DNA of 45,416 nucleotides from an uncultured Oscillospiraceae bacterium (GTDB lineage Bacteria; Bacillota; Clostridia; Oscillospirales; Oscillospiraceae): positions 1-45,416 of the forward strand of contig CANQBC010000017.1 of assembly GCA_947589225.1 (NCBI GenBank), given 5' to 3'. Numbering within the stretch: the stretch's first letter is position 1; every line of letters begins with the position of its first letter. The translations under genes and the position numbers were made by a program. Below, one piece after another: positions 7,357 to 16,095 of the stretch. Under the pieces are notes generated by a model that saw nothing but the letters and a program-made list of their open reading frames with translations, had not been told where the DNA came from and searched no databases.

Positions 7357-8064
7357 TCAGGGGCTGCTTTGTTCCTGTTCCCTGCGCGGGGCTTCTTTCT
7401 CTCGCGGTCTCTTTTTGCCATATGCGAATATGTATGCAACGAGGCAGACCGGCAGCGCCGCAAGAACGTCAAGCAGGGAGTGCTGTTTAATGAAAACCGT
7501 GGAAACGGAGATCAGGAACGCGGTCGCGCCAAAGGCGGCCCGCCACCATGGCGTTTTGAATCGCTCGCTGTCCCAGGCGGCGAACATGACCGCCACGGAG
7601 CCGATCACGTGAATAGACGGGCACACGTTCGTGTTGGTGTCAAACTGATAAAACCCTGCGATAAAGCGGGTCAGGATGTTGTCCCTCTCAAAGGTCAGAG
7701 GGCGGAGCTCCTGGCAGTTGGGAAAGAGTACGTAGATCAGCATGGTCAGGGAATAGGAGACGATAATGAATTTCATCAGCCCCTTGAAGGTCTCCGGCTC
7801 AAAGAGGAGCGTATAGAGGATCATCCCCACCAGAAAGATGAACCAGAAAAGGTACGGGATCAGGAAATACTCGCAAAAAGGAATGACATCGTCCAAGGCG
7901 CAATGGATCGGCGTATAGCTGCCCCGGATCCAAAATCTTTCCAACGTCATAAACGCCAGCCCGTAAAGCGGCCAAAAAATCAGATATTTCAGGTGCTCAA
8001 ACTCCGGCGTATTTAATTTGCTGAACCGGAACTTACGGTAATCTACCATATTTATTTTTTTCAT
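7357..8064 (-). CDS. PAP2-family membrane phosphatase
   Basis: 235 aa with about six membrane segments. Two PAP2 motifs are visible: CPSIHV (148-153, the PSGH-type histidine motif) and KQHSLLD (193-199, histidine and aspartate). The first KxxxxxxRP motif is not obvious, although ELRP (119-122) followed by TFER may correspond. The family removes phosphate from phosphatidic acid, phosphatidylglycerophosphate or prenyl phosphates, and some members transfer headgroups. It is the last gene of the lipid operon, 6 bp after the glycosyltransferase, which suggests that it supplies diacylglycerol or resolves a phospholipid intermediate. It ends in a charged Lys/Arg/Glu tail. Confidence 0.85.
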   Translation of the reverse strand: MKKINMVDYRKFRFSKLNTPEFEHLKYLIFWPLYGLAFMTLERFWIRGSYTPIHCALDDVIPFCEYFLIPYLFWFIFLVGMILYTLLFEPETFKGLMKFIIVSYSLTMLIYVLFPNCQELRPLTFERDNILTRFIAGFYQFDTNTNVCPSIHVIGSVAVMFAAWDSERFKTPWWRAAFGATAFLISVSTVFIKQHSLLDVLAALPVCLVAYIFAYGKKRPREKEAPRREQEQSSP

Positions 8065-8070
8065 GATCGA

Positions 8071-9186
8071 TCAATTTCCTTTACTAAGCTCGTCATAGAT
8101 CCTCTCAGCTCCGTTGGGCTGGTTATACTCCCGGAGCGCGCGCCGCATTTGCTCAAGCTCCCGGTCAGAGGACAAAAGCTGAATACATTTTTGGGCCAGA
8201 CGGGTAATGGAGGGGTCGGTAACAGCCGCCCCCAGGCCGGTAAAAAAGTCCATGTTGTATTTCTCGCAACCCGATACGGCGTCTACAAACGCCATTGGAA
8301 GCTCCTTCGCCGCCGCCTCCGTCACGCTGATCCCTCCGGGCTTTGTCAGATAGAGGTCGGCGGAATCCATATAGAGGGAGATATCATCCGTGTAGCCGAC
8401 GATATGTACCCGGTCGTTTTGCTCATATTGGCTTGTCAGCCTTTCCCGGAGCTTTTCATTTGTCCCGCAGATCGCGGTCACCTCCAGGTCGGCGGGAAAA
8501 TTGCCCGTGACCTGGCGCAGGAGCTCTGTGATAGGCCCGCAGCCCATACTGCCGCACATCATAAGAAGGTGCCTGTTGTTCGCGCCGATATGGAGCGTAT
8601 TCTTCGCCGCCTCCTTTTCGCGGCGGATCCAGAACGCCCTTCGGACGGGTATGCCCGTAACGACCGCGCGATCCCGAAATGCCGCGCTGCTTTGATAGAC
8701 GCCGCCCGGCGAGGCGCACGGAAGGAAATACCTGTAAAGGCCGCAGGACTCCGTACCGGGACAGCAGGTATAATCCGTGGCGACAAGGGCTGTCCGGACA
8801 GGCATGGGATCCCGCTCCAATAGCCGTGTCAGGGCAATGGCCGGAAAAACGTGGGTGCATATGACGGTGTCATATCCCCCCTTCAGAATAGCTTCGCGCA
8901 GGCGTCCCGCGCCGCTTGTCAGGATCCTGTACATGGGCGAACCCTTTTGAAGGAGGGCCGGGTGGCACTCATTAAAGTGGTAACCCCACCGGAAAAGGCC
9001 GGGGATGTGTAGATACATGAAGCTGTGGCCCCAAGACATAAGTCTCGAAAAAAGCGGAGATACAAAGGCAAGGGAATCACAGATATCGCACCTTACGCCC
9101 TTTTCCTCAAAAACTTCCCTGATGGCCTCGGCGCAGGAGTTATGACCTTGTCCCGTATTGCCGCTCAAGATGATCGCATTTTTCAT
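8071..9186 (-). CDS. MGDG synthase/UgtP-type diacylglycerol glycosyltransferase
   Basis: 371 aa from the ATG at 9186; an in-frame GTG at 9192 is the alternative. The N-terminal domain opens AIILSGNTGQGHNSCAEAI, the MGDG-synthase signature with the GxGH loop. The C-terminal GT-B domain has YLTKPGGISVTEAAAKELP, the sugar-nucleotide site of GT28 enzymes. These membrane-associated proteins add glucose or galactose to diacylglycerol and set membrane glycolipid levels. It lies between acyltransferase and phosphatase genes, and its 5' end overlaps the acyltransferase gene by about 47 bp. Assignment to GT28 is strong; the sugar is unknown. Confidence 0.9.
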   Translation of the reverse strand: MKNAIILSGNTGQGHNSCAEAIREVFEEKGVRCDICDSLAFVSPLFSRLMSWGHSFMYLHIPGLFRWGYHFNECHPALLQKGSPMYRILTSGAGRLREAILKGGYDTVICTHVFPAIALTRLLERDPMPVRTALVATDYTCCPGTESCGLYRYFLPCASPGGVYQSSAAFRDRAVVTGIPVRRAFWIRREKEAAKNTLHIGANNRHLLMMCGSMGCGPITELLRQVTGNFPADLEVTAICGTNEKLRERLTSQYEQNDRVHIVGYTDDISLYMDSADLYLTKPGGISVTEAAAKELPMAFVDAVSGCEKYNMDFFTGLGAAVTDPSITRLAQKCIQLLSSDRELEQMRRALREYNQPNGAERIYDELSKGN

Positions 9187-9670
9187 AAGCACTCTCTTTT
9201 TCCCGAACTCTTTGAAGGATCCTCATAAGCTTCGGTCTGTTGTATCGTTGAATGATGATATCCGGAAGATTTCCAAGCAGGTAAAGGACAGAGACGATCC
9301 AGCCCCAAACGCCTTTCCATATAAAGACGCATCCAAAGCCAAGGGCGCATAAAAGGCCGTGTATCCATTCGGCGACGCAGGTCTCCTGAACCATCAGCTC
9401 AAGCCCCGCCGCGGTGACGTCCTTCGGCATCTTTTTGGAGGGCATCAGCTTTGGGAGGATGACGCTCATATCCGGCACCTTTTCCTTCCACCAGCGGATG
9501 CCGAGCCGGTTATAAACGGCCCCCTGCTTTTCCCATCGAAACGGGCGGAAGGGAAAACGGTCGCCGTGGAACACGCTTTTGGGCATTATCCGCCCCAGCA
9601 TGAACCCGGACACCCCGATAAACACATAATATAGGATGCAATATAGAATACACTTTATCGGATCGCTCAT
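9140..9670 (-). CDS. CrtO-like glycosyl-carotenoid/glycolipid acyltransferase
   Basis: 176 aa with an N-terminal membrane segment (CILYCILYYVFIGVSGFMLG) and another pair near 105-140. Motifs WEKQGAVYNRLGIRWWKEKVPD and LLGNLPDIIIQRYNRPKL match the glycosyl-4,4'-diaponeurosporenoate acyltransferase family, whose founding member acylates a sugar on staphyloxanthin. No carotenoid genes are nearby, while a glycolipid synthase is directly downstream, so acylation of a glycolipid headgroup is the more likely role here (inference). ATG overlaps the upstream stop as ATGA, so translation is probably coupled. Confidence 0.8.
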   Translation of the reverse strand: MSDPIKCILYCILYYVFIGVSGFMLGRIMPKSVFHGDRFPFRPFRWEKQGAVYNRLGIRWWKEKVPDMSVILPKLMPSKKMPKDVTAAGLELMVQETCVAEWIHGLLCALGFGCVFIWKGVWGWIVSVLYLLGNLPDIIIQRYNRPKLMRILQRVREKESAYEKCDHLERQYGTRS

Positions 9671-10932
9671 TGCGTTACCTCAGATTTACTTGTGGTTTTC
9701 TGCGCTTTTTTTCGGTGTATATGCCTGTAAACAGCGACGGAGATGAGGGTGGCGGCGATCTCCAGAGCCACGGAAATGATAAACTCCGGCGAGGTGGGCC
9801 GGGTGATGCTCTTGCCGGTGATGGGGAGAAGCACCGCCGTGATAAGGAGCCCCAAAGCGCCTCCAAGAAGGTAGGGTACGTATTTAAGACCCGCCGCGCC
9901 CATGTAAATGCTGACCAGGTCGATGGGCAAGAGGTTGATGATGTGTACAAGAAACGAAAACATGAAGTCACCGCTGCTCTCAAAGTCTTTCATAAACGCC
10001 GCCTTGGGGTATTTCTCATGGATGTGTGTGAGCGCCCGCTTTCCCATAAGTCGCCCAAGGAAAAACGGGATAGTGAGCATGATGACGGTTCCAATAAGGT
10101 TGACAAGGATGGCGATGGGCAGGGGGAACAGGATACCGCTGGTAATGTAGAGGATACCCGAGTAAAGGACGATGCTGATGCTCTTGACGGCAAACAGCGC
10201 CAGCATCATAAGGATGGACAGGGCCATATTCTCCGGGGATCCGTTTATGATATTGTCCACCGTAAAGGAGTCGCGGTTAAAAAAGAACACGAGAATAATG
10301 GCTGCCCAGAGCGCGATGGACAGGCCCAGCGCGATCCTTGAGGCCCACTTGCTCTCCAGCAGCTTGTGTGCGACGCCGTGCAGCGCCTTCATGTAAAAAC
10401 GCACATAGAGGATGAAAGCAGCGAGGATGGCAAAAAAGCAAAGGCAGATGAGCACATCCGCGGCCGCCGCCGGTATATTCGGGAACAATATCAGGAGCAG
10501 CATGCTCCCCTCAAGCAGGGCCGTGGCCGCCTTGCCGTACCAGCGGGCGCTGTTCACAGTGTCCGTGTAGTGGAGCGTCAAACACCCCAAGGTGAGCATG
10601 ACGATCTCCTTTGCCGCGAACACGAAAAGCACCGGCCGGAGCTTCGTATATCGAAAGCACAGGCAGAGCATAACGGCGCCCTGGGTCAGCTTGTCGGCCA
10701 CCGGGTCAAGGAGCTTCCCAAGGTCGGACACCATGTTGAAGCGCCTGGCCACAAACCCGTCCAGAATGTCCGTTGCACCCGACGCCAAAACCAGAACGGC
10801 CGCCAAGGCGTAGTCTTTCCTGAAAGCATACACATAGACAATGGCCGGAATAAGGAGGAGCCGGACAAGGCTCATTGCGTTGGGGATGGTAAGAACGTCT
10901 TTTTTCGTAAGTCTCTTAGTTATCTTGTTCAT
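9667..10932 (-). CDS. CDP-alcohol phosphatidyltransferase fused to a VTT/DedA-type domain
   Basis: 421 aa from the ATG at 10932, which has GGAG 7 bases upstream; an in-frame start at 10947 precedes that site. Residues 15-190 are a PgsA-like CDP-alcohol phosphotransferase with every residue of the signature D(x)2DG(x)2AR(x)8G(x)3D(x)3D (Asp55 to Asp80). Residues about 235-405 form a TVP38/TMEM64-like VTT membrane domain with short hydrophobic re-entrant stretches (ILYITSGILFPLPIAIL, GALGLLITAVLLPITG). VTT/DedA proteins are lipid scramblase-like transporters. The fusion suggests that phospholipid synthesis and translocation are linked. It is the first gene of the lipid operon and begins 4 bp after the stop of the dnaK relic. 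Confidence 0.87.
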   Translation of the reverse strand: MNKITKRLTKKDVLTIPNAMSLVRLLLIPAIVYVYAFRKDYALAAVLVLASGATDILDGFVARRFNMVSDLGKLLDPVADKLTQGAVMLCLCFRYTKLRPVLFVFAAKEIVMLTLGCLTLHYTDTVNSARWYGKAATALLEGSMLLLILFPNIPAAAADVLICLCFFAILAAFILYVRFYMKALHGVAHKLLESKWASRIALGLSIALWAAIILVFFFNRDSFTVDNIINGSPENMALSILMMLALFAVKSISIVLYSGILYITSGILFPLPIAILVNLIGTVIMLTIPFFLGRLMGKRALTHIHEKYPKAAFMKDFESSGDFMFSFLVHIINLLPIDLVSIYMGAAGLKYVPYLLGGALGLLITAVLLPITGKSITRPTSPEFIISVALEIAATLISVAVYRHIHRKKAQKTTSKSEVTQ

Positions 10933-10936
10933 GATC

Positions 10937-11528
10937 TCACTCCACATAAGCCGCGCATCGAGCCGCCGTATCGCGCAGACGGGCCGCGGCGTCCTTTATG
11001 TGGACAACATCGCTCTCCCCCGTCCCGGCTGGCTTCTCCCCCGCCGGGAGCTTTTCAAGACTGGAGATCTCTACTTTCAACATCTTTCTATCCTCCCTGG
11101 GGAGCTTCTTTTTTGTCTTTTCAAGTATCTGCCGGACCTCCGCCGGCGTACGGTTAGCCTCGGCGTTGGCTCCAAAAGGGCTCAGGCGGACACCGTCCCG
11201 GGCGGCATAACGCCGGGAATCGCGGATGGCGGCGTCGATCCCCCCGCCGGTCTGGTAAGGCGCGGCGGTGGAAAATACCCTCCCATAGTGACCGGAAGGA
11301 TGGTGCGCTCCGTCAGATGGCGCGTGAGCCCGTTAATGCTCGTCCGTCACCACCTCGTCAAAGTCGTCGCCGCCCCGGTGGCAAGCGCCTCAATGACGCC
11401 TCCGCCGATCTCTATAATGGACACACGAAGGTTCGCCGCCCAAGTCGTACGCCATGACTTTCCGGGATTCCCCGTCGTCCAGCCCGTATGCCGGCTCGAC
11501 GCTGACGGGCTCGCACTCCACAGTGTCC
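10937..11528 (-). pseudogene. decayed dnaK (Hsp70) copy
   Basis: Read on the minus strand across three frames, this is recognisable DnaK: YGLDDGESRKVMAYDLGG, then VSIIEIGGGVIEALATG, then GGDDFDEVVTDE, then LTERTILPVTMGG, then VFSTAAPYQTGGG, then a helical lid-like stretch (RQILEKTKKKLPREDRKM) to a TGA at 10937. The order matches the ATPase phosphate-2 loop through the start of the substrate domain, then the lid. Frameshifts separate the blocks, the ATPase domain is mostly missing and most of the substrate-binding beta domain is deleted. The last open block (about 11270-10937) is uninterrupted and ends 4 bp before the next gene, so a truncated peptide might still be made. Confidence 0.8.
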
Positions 11529-11572
11529 AAAGGGGGGCAATACATTTCCCCGACGTATTATGACCTGAGTCA

Positions 11573-11601
11573 AGTATACCACTTCTCTCCCTCCATGTCC
11601 A
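11573..11601 (-). promoter_or_regulatory. possible promoter reading into the dnaK relic and lipid operon
   Basis: On the minus strand TGGACA, a 17-bp spacer and TATACT. No better promoter is visible between here and the first lipid gene. The same bases lie in a short open frame, so this is tentative. Confidence 0.4.
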
Positions 11602-11699
11602 GCCCCGGATTTCCATATGACAACGCGGCGATGAAAAATTTCTTTGAGATGTCCGCTATTTTCAGGTATGTTGACATTTCTATAACAGTCCCTGGTATC

Positions 11700-11734
11700 A
11701 TACTAATACCCAATTAAAACATGGGTATTAGTAT
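11700..11734. repeat. 35-bp ATACTAATA inverted repeat
   Basis: ATACTAATACCC (11700-11711) and its exact complement (11723-11734) flank 11 AT-rich bases. The end ATACTAATA and the following AATTAAAAC resemble the termini of the 161-bp element at 30321-30481, so this may be a deletion derivative. It abuts the IS3 relic. A terminator role is also possible, as CAGTTTTT follows. Confidence 0.55.
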
Positions 11735-11737
11735 CAG

Positions 11738-11868
11738 TTTTTCAACTACGAACGCGTCAACATGAAAACCGGCCTCACCCCGTTTGAAATTCGGAGCAAG
11801 GCCGCGTAATTCTTCGATATTCTGCGACTGGCGGTTTATCTTTGCGTCTGTTGGGTCGGGGGCAGTCC
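11738..11868 (+). mobile_element. IS3-family transposase 3' relic
   Basis: The plus strand encodes a 23-residue tail, FFNYERVNMKTGLTPFEIRSK followed by AA and a stop at 11807, which matches the end of IS3-family OrfB transposases (NYER then a TPFEIRSKAA-like end). About 40 bases further, GTCTGTTGGGTCGGGGGCAG looks like an IS3 terminal inverted repeat. The rest of the element is absent. Confidence 0.6.
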
Positions 11869-11952
11869 GGTATTGCTCTTACCGATTCAAAACGTCGCCC
11901 ACAAGCCGCGTAAATCAAGGCTCGTTTTGCTCTTATGCCGTGACACGGGCAT

Positions 11953-11991
11953 GAAAAAAACGCCGCAGACTTTTTTCAAAATCTGCGGCGT
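11953..11991 (-). terminator. probable rpmE terminator
   Basis: Arms ACGCCGCAGA and TCTGCGGCGT (11960-11991) with a T7 run on the minus strand just beyond. It lies about 170 bases after the rpmE stop. A second hairpin, GCGAAAAGGGATG with CATCCCTTTTTCGC, sits between them at 12000-12040. Confidence 0.7.
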
Positions 11992-11999
11992 CGGCATAA

Positions 12000-12040
12000 G
12001 CGAAAAGGGATGCAGCCTTTCGGTAACATCCCTTTTTCGC
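12000..12040. repeat. inverted repeat downstream of rpmE
   Basis: A 13-14 base stem of GCGAAAAGGGATG and CATCCCTTTTTCGC with one bulged T and a 14-base loop. It resembles in style the hairpin after the LtaS-like gene at 23359-23391 (arms with GAAAAAGGGC). Confidence 0.5.
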
Positions 12041-12158
12041 TCGGTTATTCAATTTTGGCTTGCTAACCTGTTTGCCCTCTGCCCATAAAGCATTGATTTT
12101 ACTGGATTTTTGCTTGTTTTCTTATGTCAGAGGGGCATTTGCCGCGCGCTTTTTTGAC

Positions 12159-12359
12159 TCACTTAAGGCCAAACTTCTTATTGAACTTATCCACACGACC
12201 GCTGGTATCAACAAGCTTCTGCTTGCCGGTATAAAAGGGGTGACACTTGGAGCAAATTTCGACCTTGATGTCACTCTTTGTACTGCCGGTCTCAATGACC
12301 TCGCCGCAGGCGCACCGGATCGTGGTCTGCTCGTACTTGGGATGGATGCCCTCCTTCAT
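12159..12359 (-). CDS. rpmE: 50S ribosomal protein L31
   Basis: 66 aa from the ATG at 12359 ([19 protein letters not shown]), with GAGGTG 6 bases upstream; a longer frame begins at 12401 but has no site. This is the zinc-containing type of L31: Cys16 and Cys18 in RCACG and Cys36 and Cys39 in CSKCHP bind zinc. The tail [22 protein letters not shown] is typical. It sits on the large-subunit side of the intersubunit bridge. It has its own promoter, although addA read-through is possible. Confidence 0.97.
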   Translation of the reverse strand: MKEGIHPKYEQTTIRCACGEVIETGSTKSDIKVEICSKCHPFYTGKQKLVDTSGRVDKFNKKFGLK

Positions 12360-12406
12360 CGCGTTCACCTCTTTCGTTTTTTTCGTTCGCTTTTCACGCA
12401 AAGGCT

Positions 12407-12435
12407 ATTCTACCACAAGGGGCTTTGGTTGTCAA
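12407..12435 (-). promoter_or_regulatory. rpmE promoter
   Basis: Minus-strand TTGACA (12435-12430), 17-bp spacer, TAGAAT (12412-12407). The transcript would start about 12400, giving a leader of some 40 bases. Confidence 0.85.
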
Positions 12436-12474
12436 CCGCTTTTTAGAGAAAAAAATCTGTAAAACTCCACGGGA

Positions 12475-15400
12475 TCAAAGCTCCACAAATTTACCGGCGG
12501 TCAAAAAGCAGAGGATCTTTCTCTCCACCGGAAGGCCGAACATACGCCGGAGGGCCACGGCGTAGACCTCCAGCTGGCCGGCGTAATAGGCGCTTCTCTC
12601 CCCGATGGACGCGTCGGTGACGTGGTCGGTCTTGAAGTCGATGACCGTCAGCCTGCCGTTTTTCTCCACACAACAGTCCACAACGCCCTGCATCAGCACC
12701 TTCTCCCCCGCGTCGAAGCCGGGGATCTCCCCGGAATCCACGAGTATGGAGAATTTAAGCTCGCGGTGGATCCTGTCGGCATGGAGCATCAAACGGCCCG
12801 GACTTGATTTGAACAGCCTCGCGATGAGCTCCGGCTTTACCGTCTCCGCCTGTTCACGGGTGAGAATGTTCTTTTTATAGAGCCTGTCTATCTCATCCCT
12901 CACCCCCTGAAGGGTAACGCACTTTGCGTAGTCGGCAAACTGCATCACCATATGCGCGGCGATCCCCTTTTCGGCCGGTGTGAGCCCCCGGCTCCCACCC
13001 ATGAAGGCGGGTTTCTCCGGCTGGCTTACAGGCCGTTGGGAAGGCTCCCCCGCCCCTGTCGGCCCTCCGGGCGGCGTCAGTGCCGCCGCCTCGTCGGCGG
13101 CGGCGTCGGTGGTATGCGTGCCCTTCAGCTCCGTTGCCGTGACCTTCGAGGGCATTTTAAGCGCCCGGGCAAAGGGGTAGACGTACTCCAGCCTGGCGGC
13201 GAGCTCCGGATCCACAGGCGCCGGGGCCCGCTCCTCCGGGCATTCGCGCGTATCCTCCCTCTCCGGCCTCCGGAACCAGTCGGGGCCTATGAGTCGCACC
13301 TCCCAGGGCGTGCCGTCGATCGGGCACGGGTCGTTTGGAAGGTCAAAGCGCACGCTGTCACATTCCGGACGTCTAAGCGCCGCCGAAAGGAGCCACTCCG
13401 CCGGAGACTGCATGGCGCAAAGCAGCTCTGCGGACACGGGAAGGGGCAGGTTGCACACCTTCTTCACGCCCTTGTAGGCGTCGGCGTAGGAGCAGAGCAT
13501 AATAAGCCGCTCCTTCGCCCGCGTCATGGCCACATAGAGGATGCGCAGCTCCTCGGACAGCATCTCCCGGCGAAGGCGCTCGCTGACCGCTCGGCGGGCG
13601 ATGGTGTTGTACTCGATGCGCCGCCGGAGGTCGGTCAGCTTCGGCCCGGGGCCGAGCTCCGGGTGGATGACCAGCCGCGCCCTGGCGTCCTCGTTGTTGA
13701 ACCGGCGGGTAAGTCCGGCGAGAATGACCACCGGGAACTCAAGGCCCTTTGACTTGTGGGTGCTCATCAAAGTCACACAGTTATCCGAACTTCCCGGCGC
13801 GGTCTCCGGCCCGTCGCCCCGCTCACGCAGACGGCGCACCCAGGTCATAAAGCCGAACAGGCCCCGATACCCCGCGCTCTCGCAGTCATGCGCCAGCTCC
13901 AAAAGAAGCATCAGGTTCTCCCGCCGCTCCTGTCCCGAGGGCATGGCGCTGACAACGGCGAAAAGGCGCGTCTTTGTGTACACGGCCCAGAGAAGCTCGT
14001 CAGCCGTCATATCCGGGGCGAGAGCCCGGAAAGAGTTCAGCTCCTCAACAAACCCCGCGCACTTGTCAATCTTCTCCGCGGCCTTTACAAGGGCGCTCCA
14101 GAAGTCGCCCGTCCTGTCGAAAAGCCGGATATTGGCAAGCTCGTCGGCGGTGAAGCCGTATACCGGGCAGCGCAGGACGGTAATAAGCGGTATGTCCTGA
14201 CGGGGGTTGTCGATTATCGACAGCATAGAGAGAGCCAGGGACACCTCATGCTCGGAGAAGAAATCCGAGGGCTGGGAGGCGGCAAGGGGCACGCCCTCCT
14301 CCGCGAACACCCGCTGCCACACGTCCTGAACGGGCCGGGGCGAGCGCATGAGGACGGCGATATCCCCATAGCCGGCGGGACGCTGCGCGCCGTTTTCACC
14401 GGTGACCGTTTCGTGTCCCACAAGCTCCTTTATACGCCTCGCGGCAAAGAGCGCCTCAAGGGCGGCCTTATCGGGGCTCTCGTCCTCCTCGTCGGAGGAA
14501 GCAGCCTTCTTGCCGGCCTTTTTAGCGGCCGGATCGGGTATCTCCGGCTCTTTGACGCTGATAATGTCAAGCTCCACCCGTTTTTTTCCGTCCGACCCAA
14601 CCCCGTCCGGCGGGTAAAGCCGTTCGCCGGGGCCGTAGTCCAGATCCCCAAGCCGCCGGCTCATGAGATTGCCAAAGACAAAGTTCACCGCCTCCAGGAT
14701 CTCCGGTTTTGAACGGAAGTTCCGGGAGAGGACGACCTTCCCCGGCTCCCCGTCCGCCCCCTCCGACACGTCCCTGAATTCCCTGTAATGGCGCAGGAAT
14801 ATGGTGGGGTCGGCGAGGCGGAAACGGTAGATGGACTGCTTCACGTCTCCCACGGTGAAGATGTTTCTCCCGTCCTTTGATACGGCGTTAAAGATGGTTT
14901 CCTGGATCTCGTTTACATCCTGATATTCGTCAACCATGATCTCCGTGAAGCGGGTGGACAGCTCCCTGGCGATCTCGGTGGGCGCTCCGGACTCCGGGTC
15001 TGTCAGGAGCTTCAGCGCCATGTGCTCCTGGTCGTTGAAATCAAGGACGCCCCTCTTGCGCTTGAGCTCGGAGAACCGCCGGTCAAATTTCAGCACGGTG
15101 GAAAGAAGCGAGCGCGTCACCGGGGCCATGGTCCTCATGTCCGCCAGGGCCTTTTCCGAGTCGTCCCAATAAAGGCCGGGCAGTTTTTTCACAAACTCCT
15201 TGCATGCGTTGCGCAGTCTGATCTCCCGTTCAAAGCCCGGCGCCGCCGAGGCGCGGGGAAATTGAATATCGGCAATGGCCGCTCTCGTCTCGTCCCAGCC
15301 GGTTTTGAGCGCCTTTTCAAGCTCCTCAAGGCCGGAAAGGGTCACGGCGATGGAGCGTCCGTAGCCCTTCATGAATTTTCCGTCCCCGCCGCACTCCGAA

Positions 15401-16095
15401 AGGATATCGCGGAGGGCGGCGATCCACCAGCTCACGGAGGCCAGGGTGCCGTCCATCAGATCCCGCCCCCAAACCGTCCGGGAGGCGTCTTTGATCCTGT
15501 CAAGCTCCAGGGCCTCAAGCTGACGCTCCACCCACTTCTCCGGCGATGGGTGGCTCAAAAGCTTTACGTGGGTGTCGAGGATCACCTTCACAAGGCCGGA
15601 GTCGTCCCGGCCGGCGCCCATAATATCCGCCAGGGCGTTGAAGTCCGGGTCGTCCCGGGCATAAAGCTCGTCCAGAAGGTCGTTCAGGGCCGATTCCTTC
15701 AGGATGCCTGTCTCCTTCTCATCCGCCACACGGAAGTCCGGCGGCAGGCGGAGGGTGTGGGCGTTCTCCCGGATCACACCCGAGCAGAAGCCGTGAATCG
15801 TCTCAATATGGGCCCTTCCAAGAAGTCCGGCCTGGGCGCGAAGGCGGCGGTTGGCCGGGTCGGCGGCCACCCGGTCGAATATGGCGTCCATGATCCGCTC
15901 TCTGAGCTCCGCCGCGGCGGCGTTGGTGAAGGTAATGATAAGGAACCTGTCCACGTCCTCTCCCGCGTCAACGTACCTCAAAAGCCGCTCCACCAGCACC
16001 TTCGTCTTGCCGCTTCCGGCGGCTGCGGAGACAAGAAGGCGTCTGCCGCCGTTTTCGATCGCCGCTCTTTGTTCCGGCGTGGGTATAAAGGCCAT
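12475..16095 (-). CDS. addA: AddA helicase/nuclease subunit
   Basis: 1206 aa, the RecBCD-equivalent AddA. Motif I SAAAGSGKT sits near residues 24-32, UvrD-type motifs include EIMVDEYQDVNEIQ and LYVAMTRAKERLI, and the C-terminal ~200 residues are a RecB-type nuclease with GVVDCCVEKNGRLTVIDFKTD. AddAB unwinds and resects double-strand breaks and loads RecA. The start is the ATG at 16095, overlapping the addB stop in TGATG; a GTG at 16098 is also in frame. A low-complexity linker rich in A, P and T precedes the nuclease domain. Length matches the family. Confidence 0.97.
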   Translation of the reverse strand: MAFIPTPEQRAAIENGGRRLLVSAAAGSGKTKVLVERLLRYVDAGEDVDRFLIITFTNAAAAELRERIMDAIFDRVAADPANRRLRAQAGLLGRAHIETIHGFCSGVIRENAHTLRLPPDFRVADEKETGILKESALNDLLDELYARDDPDFNALADIMGAGRDDSGLVKVILDTHVKLLSHPSPEKWVERQLEALELDRIKDASRTVWGRDLMDGTLASVSWWIAALRDILSECGGDGKFMKGYGRSIAVTLSGLEELEKALKTGWDETRAAIADIQFPRASAAPGFEREIRLRNACKEFVKKLPGLYWDDSEKALADMRTMAPVTRSLLSTVLKFDRRFSELKRKRGVLDFNDQEHMALKLLTDPESGAPTEIARELSTRFTEIMVDEYQDVNEIQETIFNAVSKDGRNIFTVGDVKQSIYRFRLADPTIFLRHYREFRDVSEGADGEPGKVVLSRNFRSKPEILEAVNFVFGNLMSRRLGDLDYGPGERLYPPDGVGSDGKKRVELDIISVKEPEIPDPAAKKAGKKAASSDEEDESPDKAALEALFAARRIKELVGHETVTGENGAQRPAGYGDIAVLMRSPRPVQDVWQRVFAEEGVPLAASQPSDFFSEHEVSLALSMLSIIDNPRQDIPLITVLRCPVYGFTADELANIRLFDRTGDFWSALVKAAEKIDKCAGFVEELNSFRALAPDMTADELLWAVYTKTRLFAVVSAMPSGQERRENLMLLLELAHDCESAGYRGLFGFMTWVRRLRERGDGPETAPGSSDNCVTLMSTHKSKGLEFPVVILAGLTRRFNNEDARARLVIHPELGPGPKLTDLRRRIEYNTIARRAVSERLRREMLSEELRILYVAMTRAKERLIMLCSYADAYKGVKKVCNLPLPVSAELLCAMQSPAEWLLSAALRRPECDSVRFDLPNDPCPIDGTPWEVRLIGPDWFRRPEREDTRECPEERAPAPVDPELAARLEYVYPFARALKMPSKVTATELKGTHTTDAAADEAAALTPPGGPTGAGEPSQRPVSQPEKPAFMGGSRGLTPAEKGIAAHMVMQFADYAKCVTLQGVRDEIDRLYKKNILTREQAETVKPELIARLFKSSPGRLMLHADRIHRELKFSILVDSGEIPGFDAGEKVLMQGVVDCCVEKNGRLTVIDFKTDHVTDASIGERSAYYAGQLEVYAVALRRMFGLPVERKILCFLTAGKFVEL

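Noticed and set aside
7146-7490. 114-codon plus-strand frame after the ATP-grasp operon
   Set aside because: It overlaps the PAP2 gene on the other strand and resembles no protein; its composition is intergenic.
9140-10947. Carotenoid biosynthesis locus, suggested by the CrtO-like gene
   Set aside because: No CrtM, CrtN, CrtP or CrtQ relatives are present; the neighbours are lipid enzymes.
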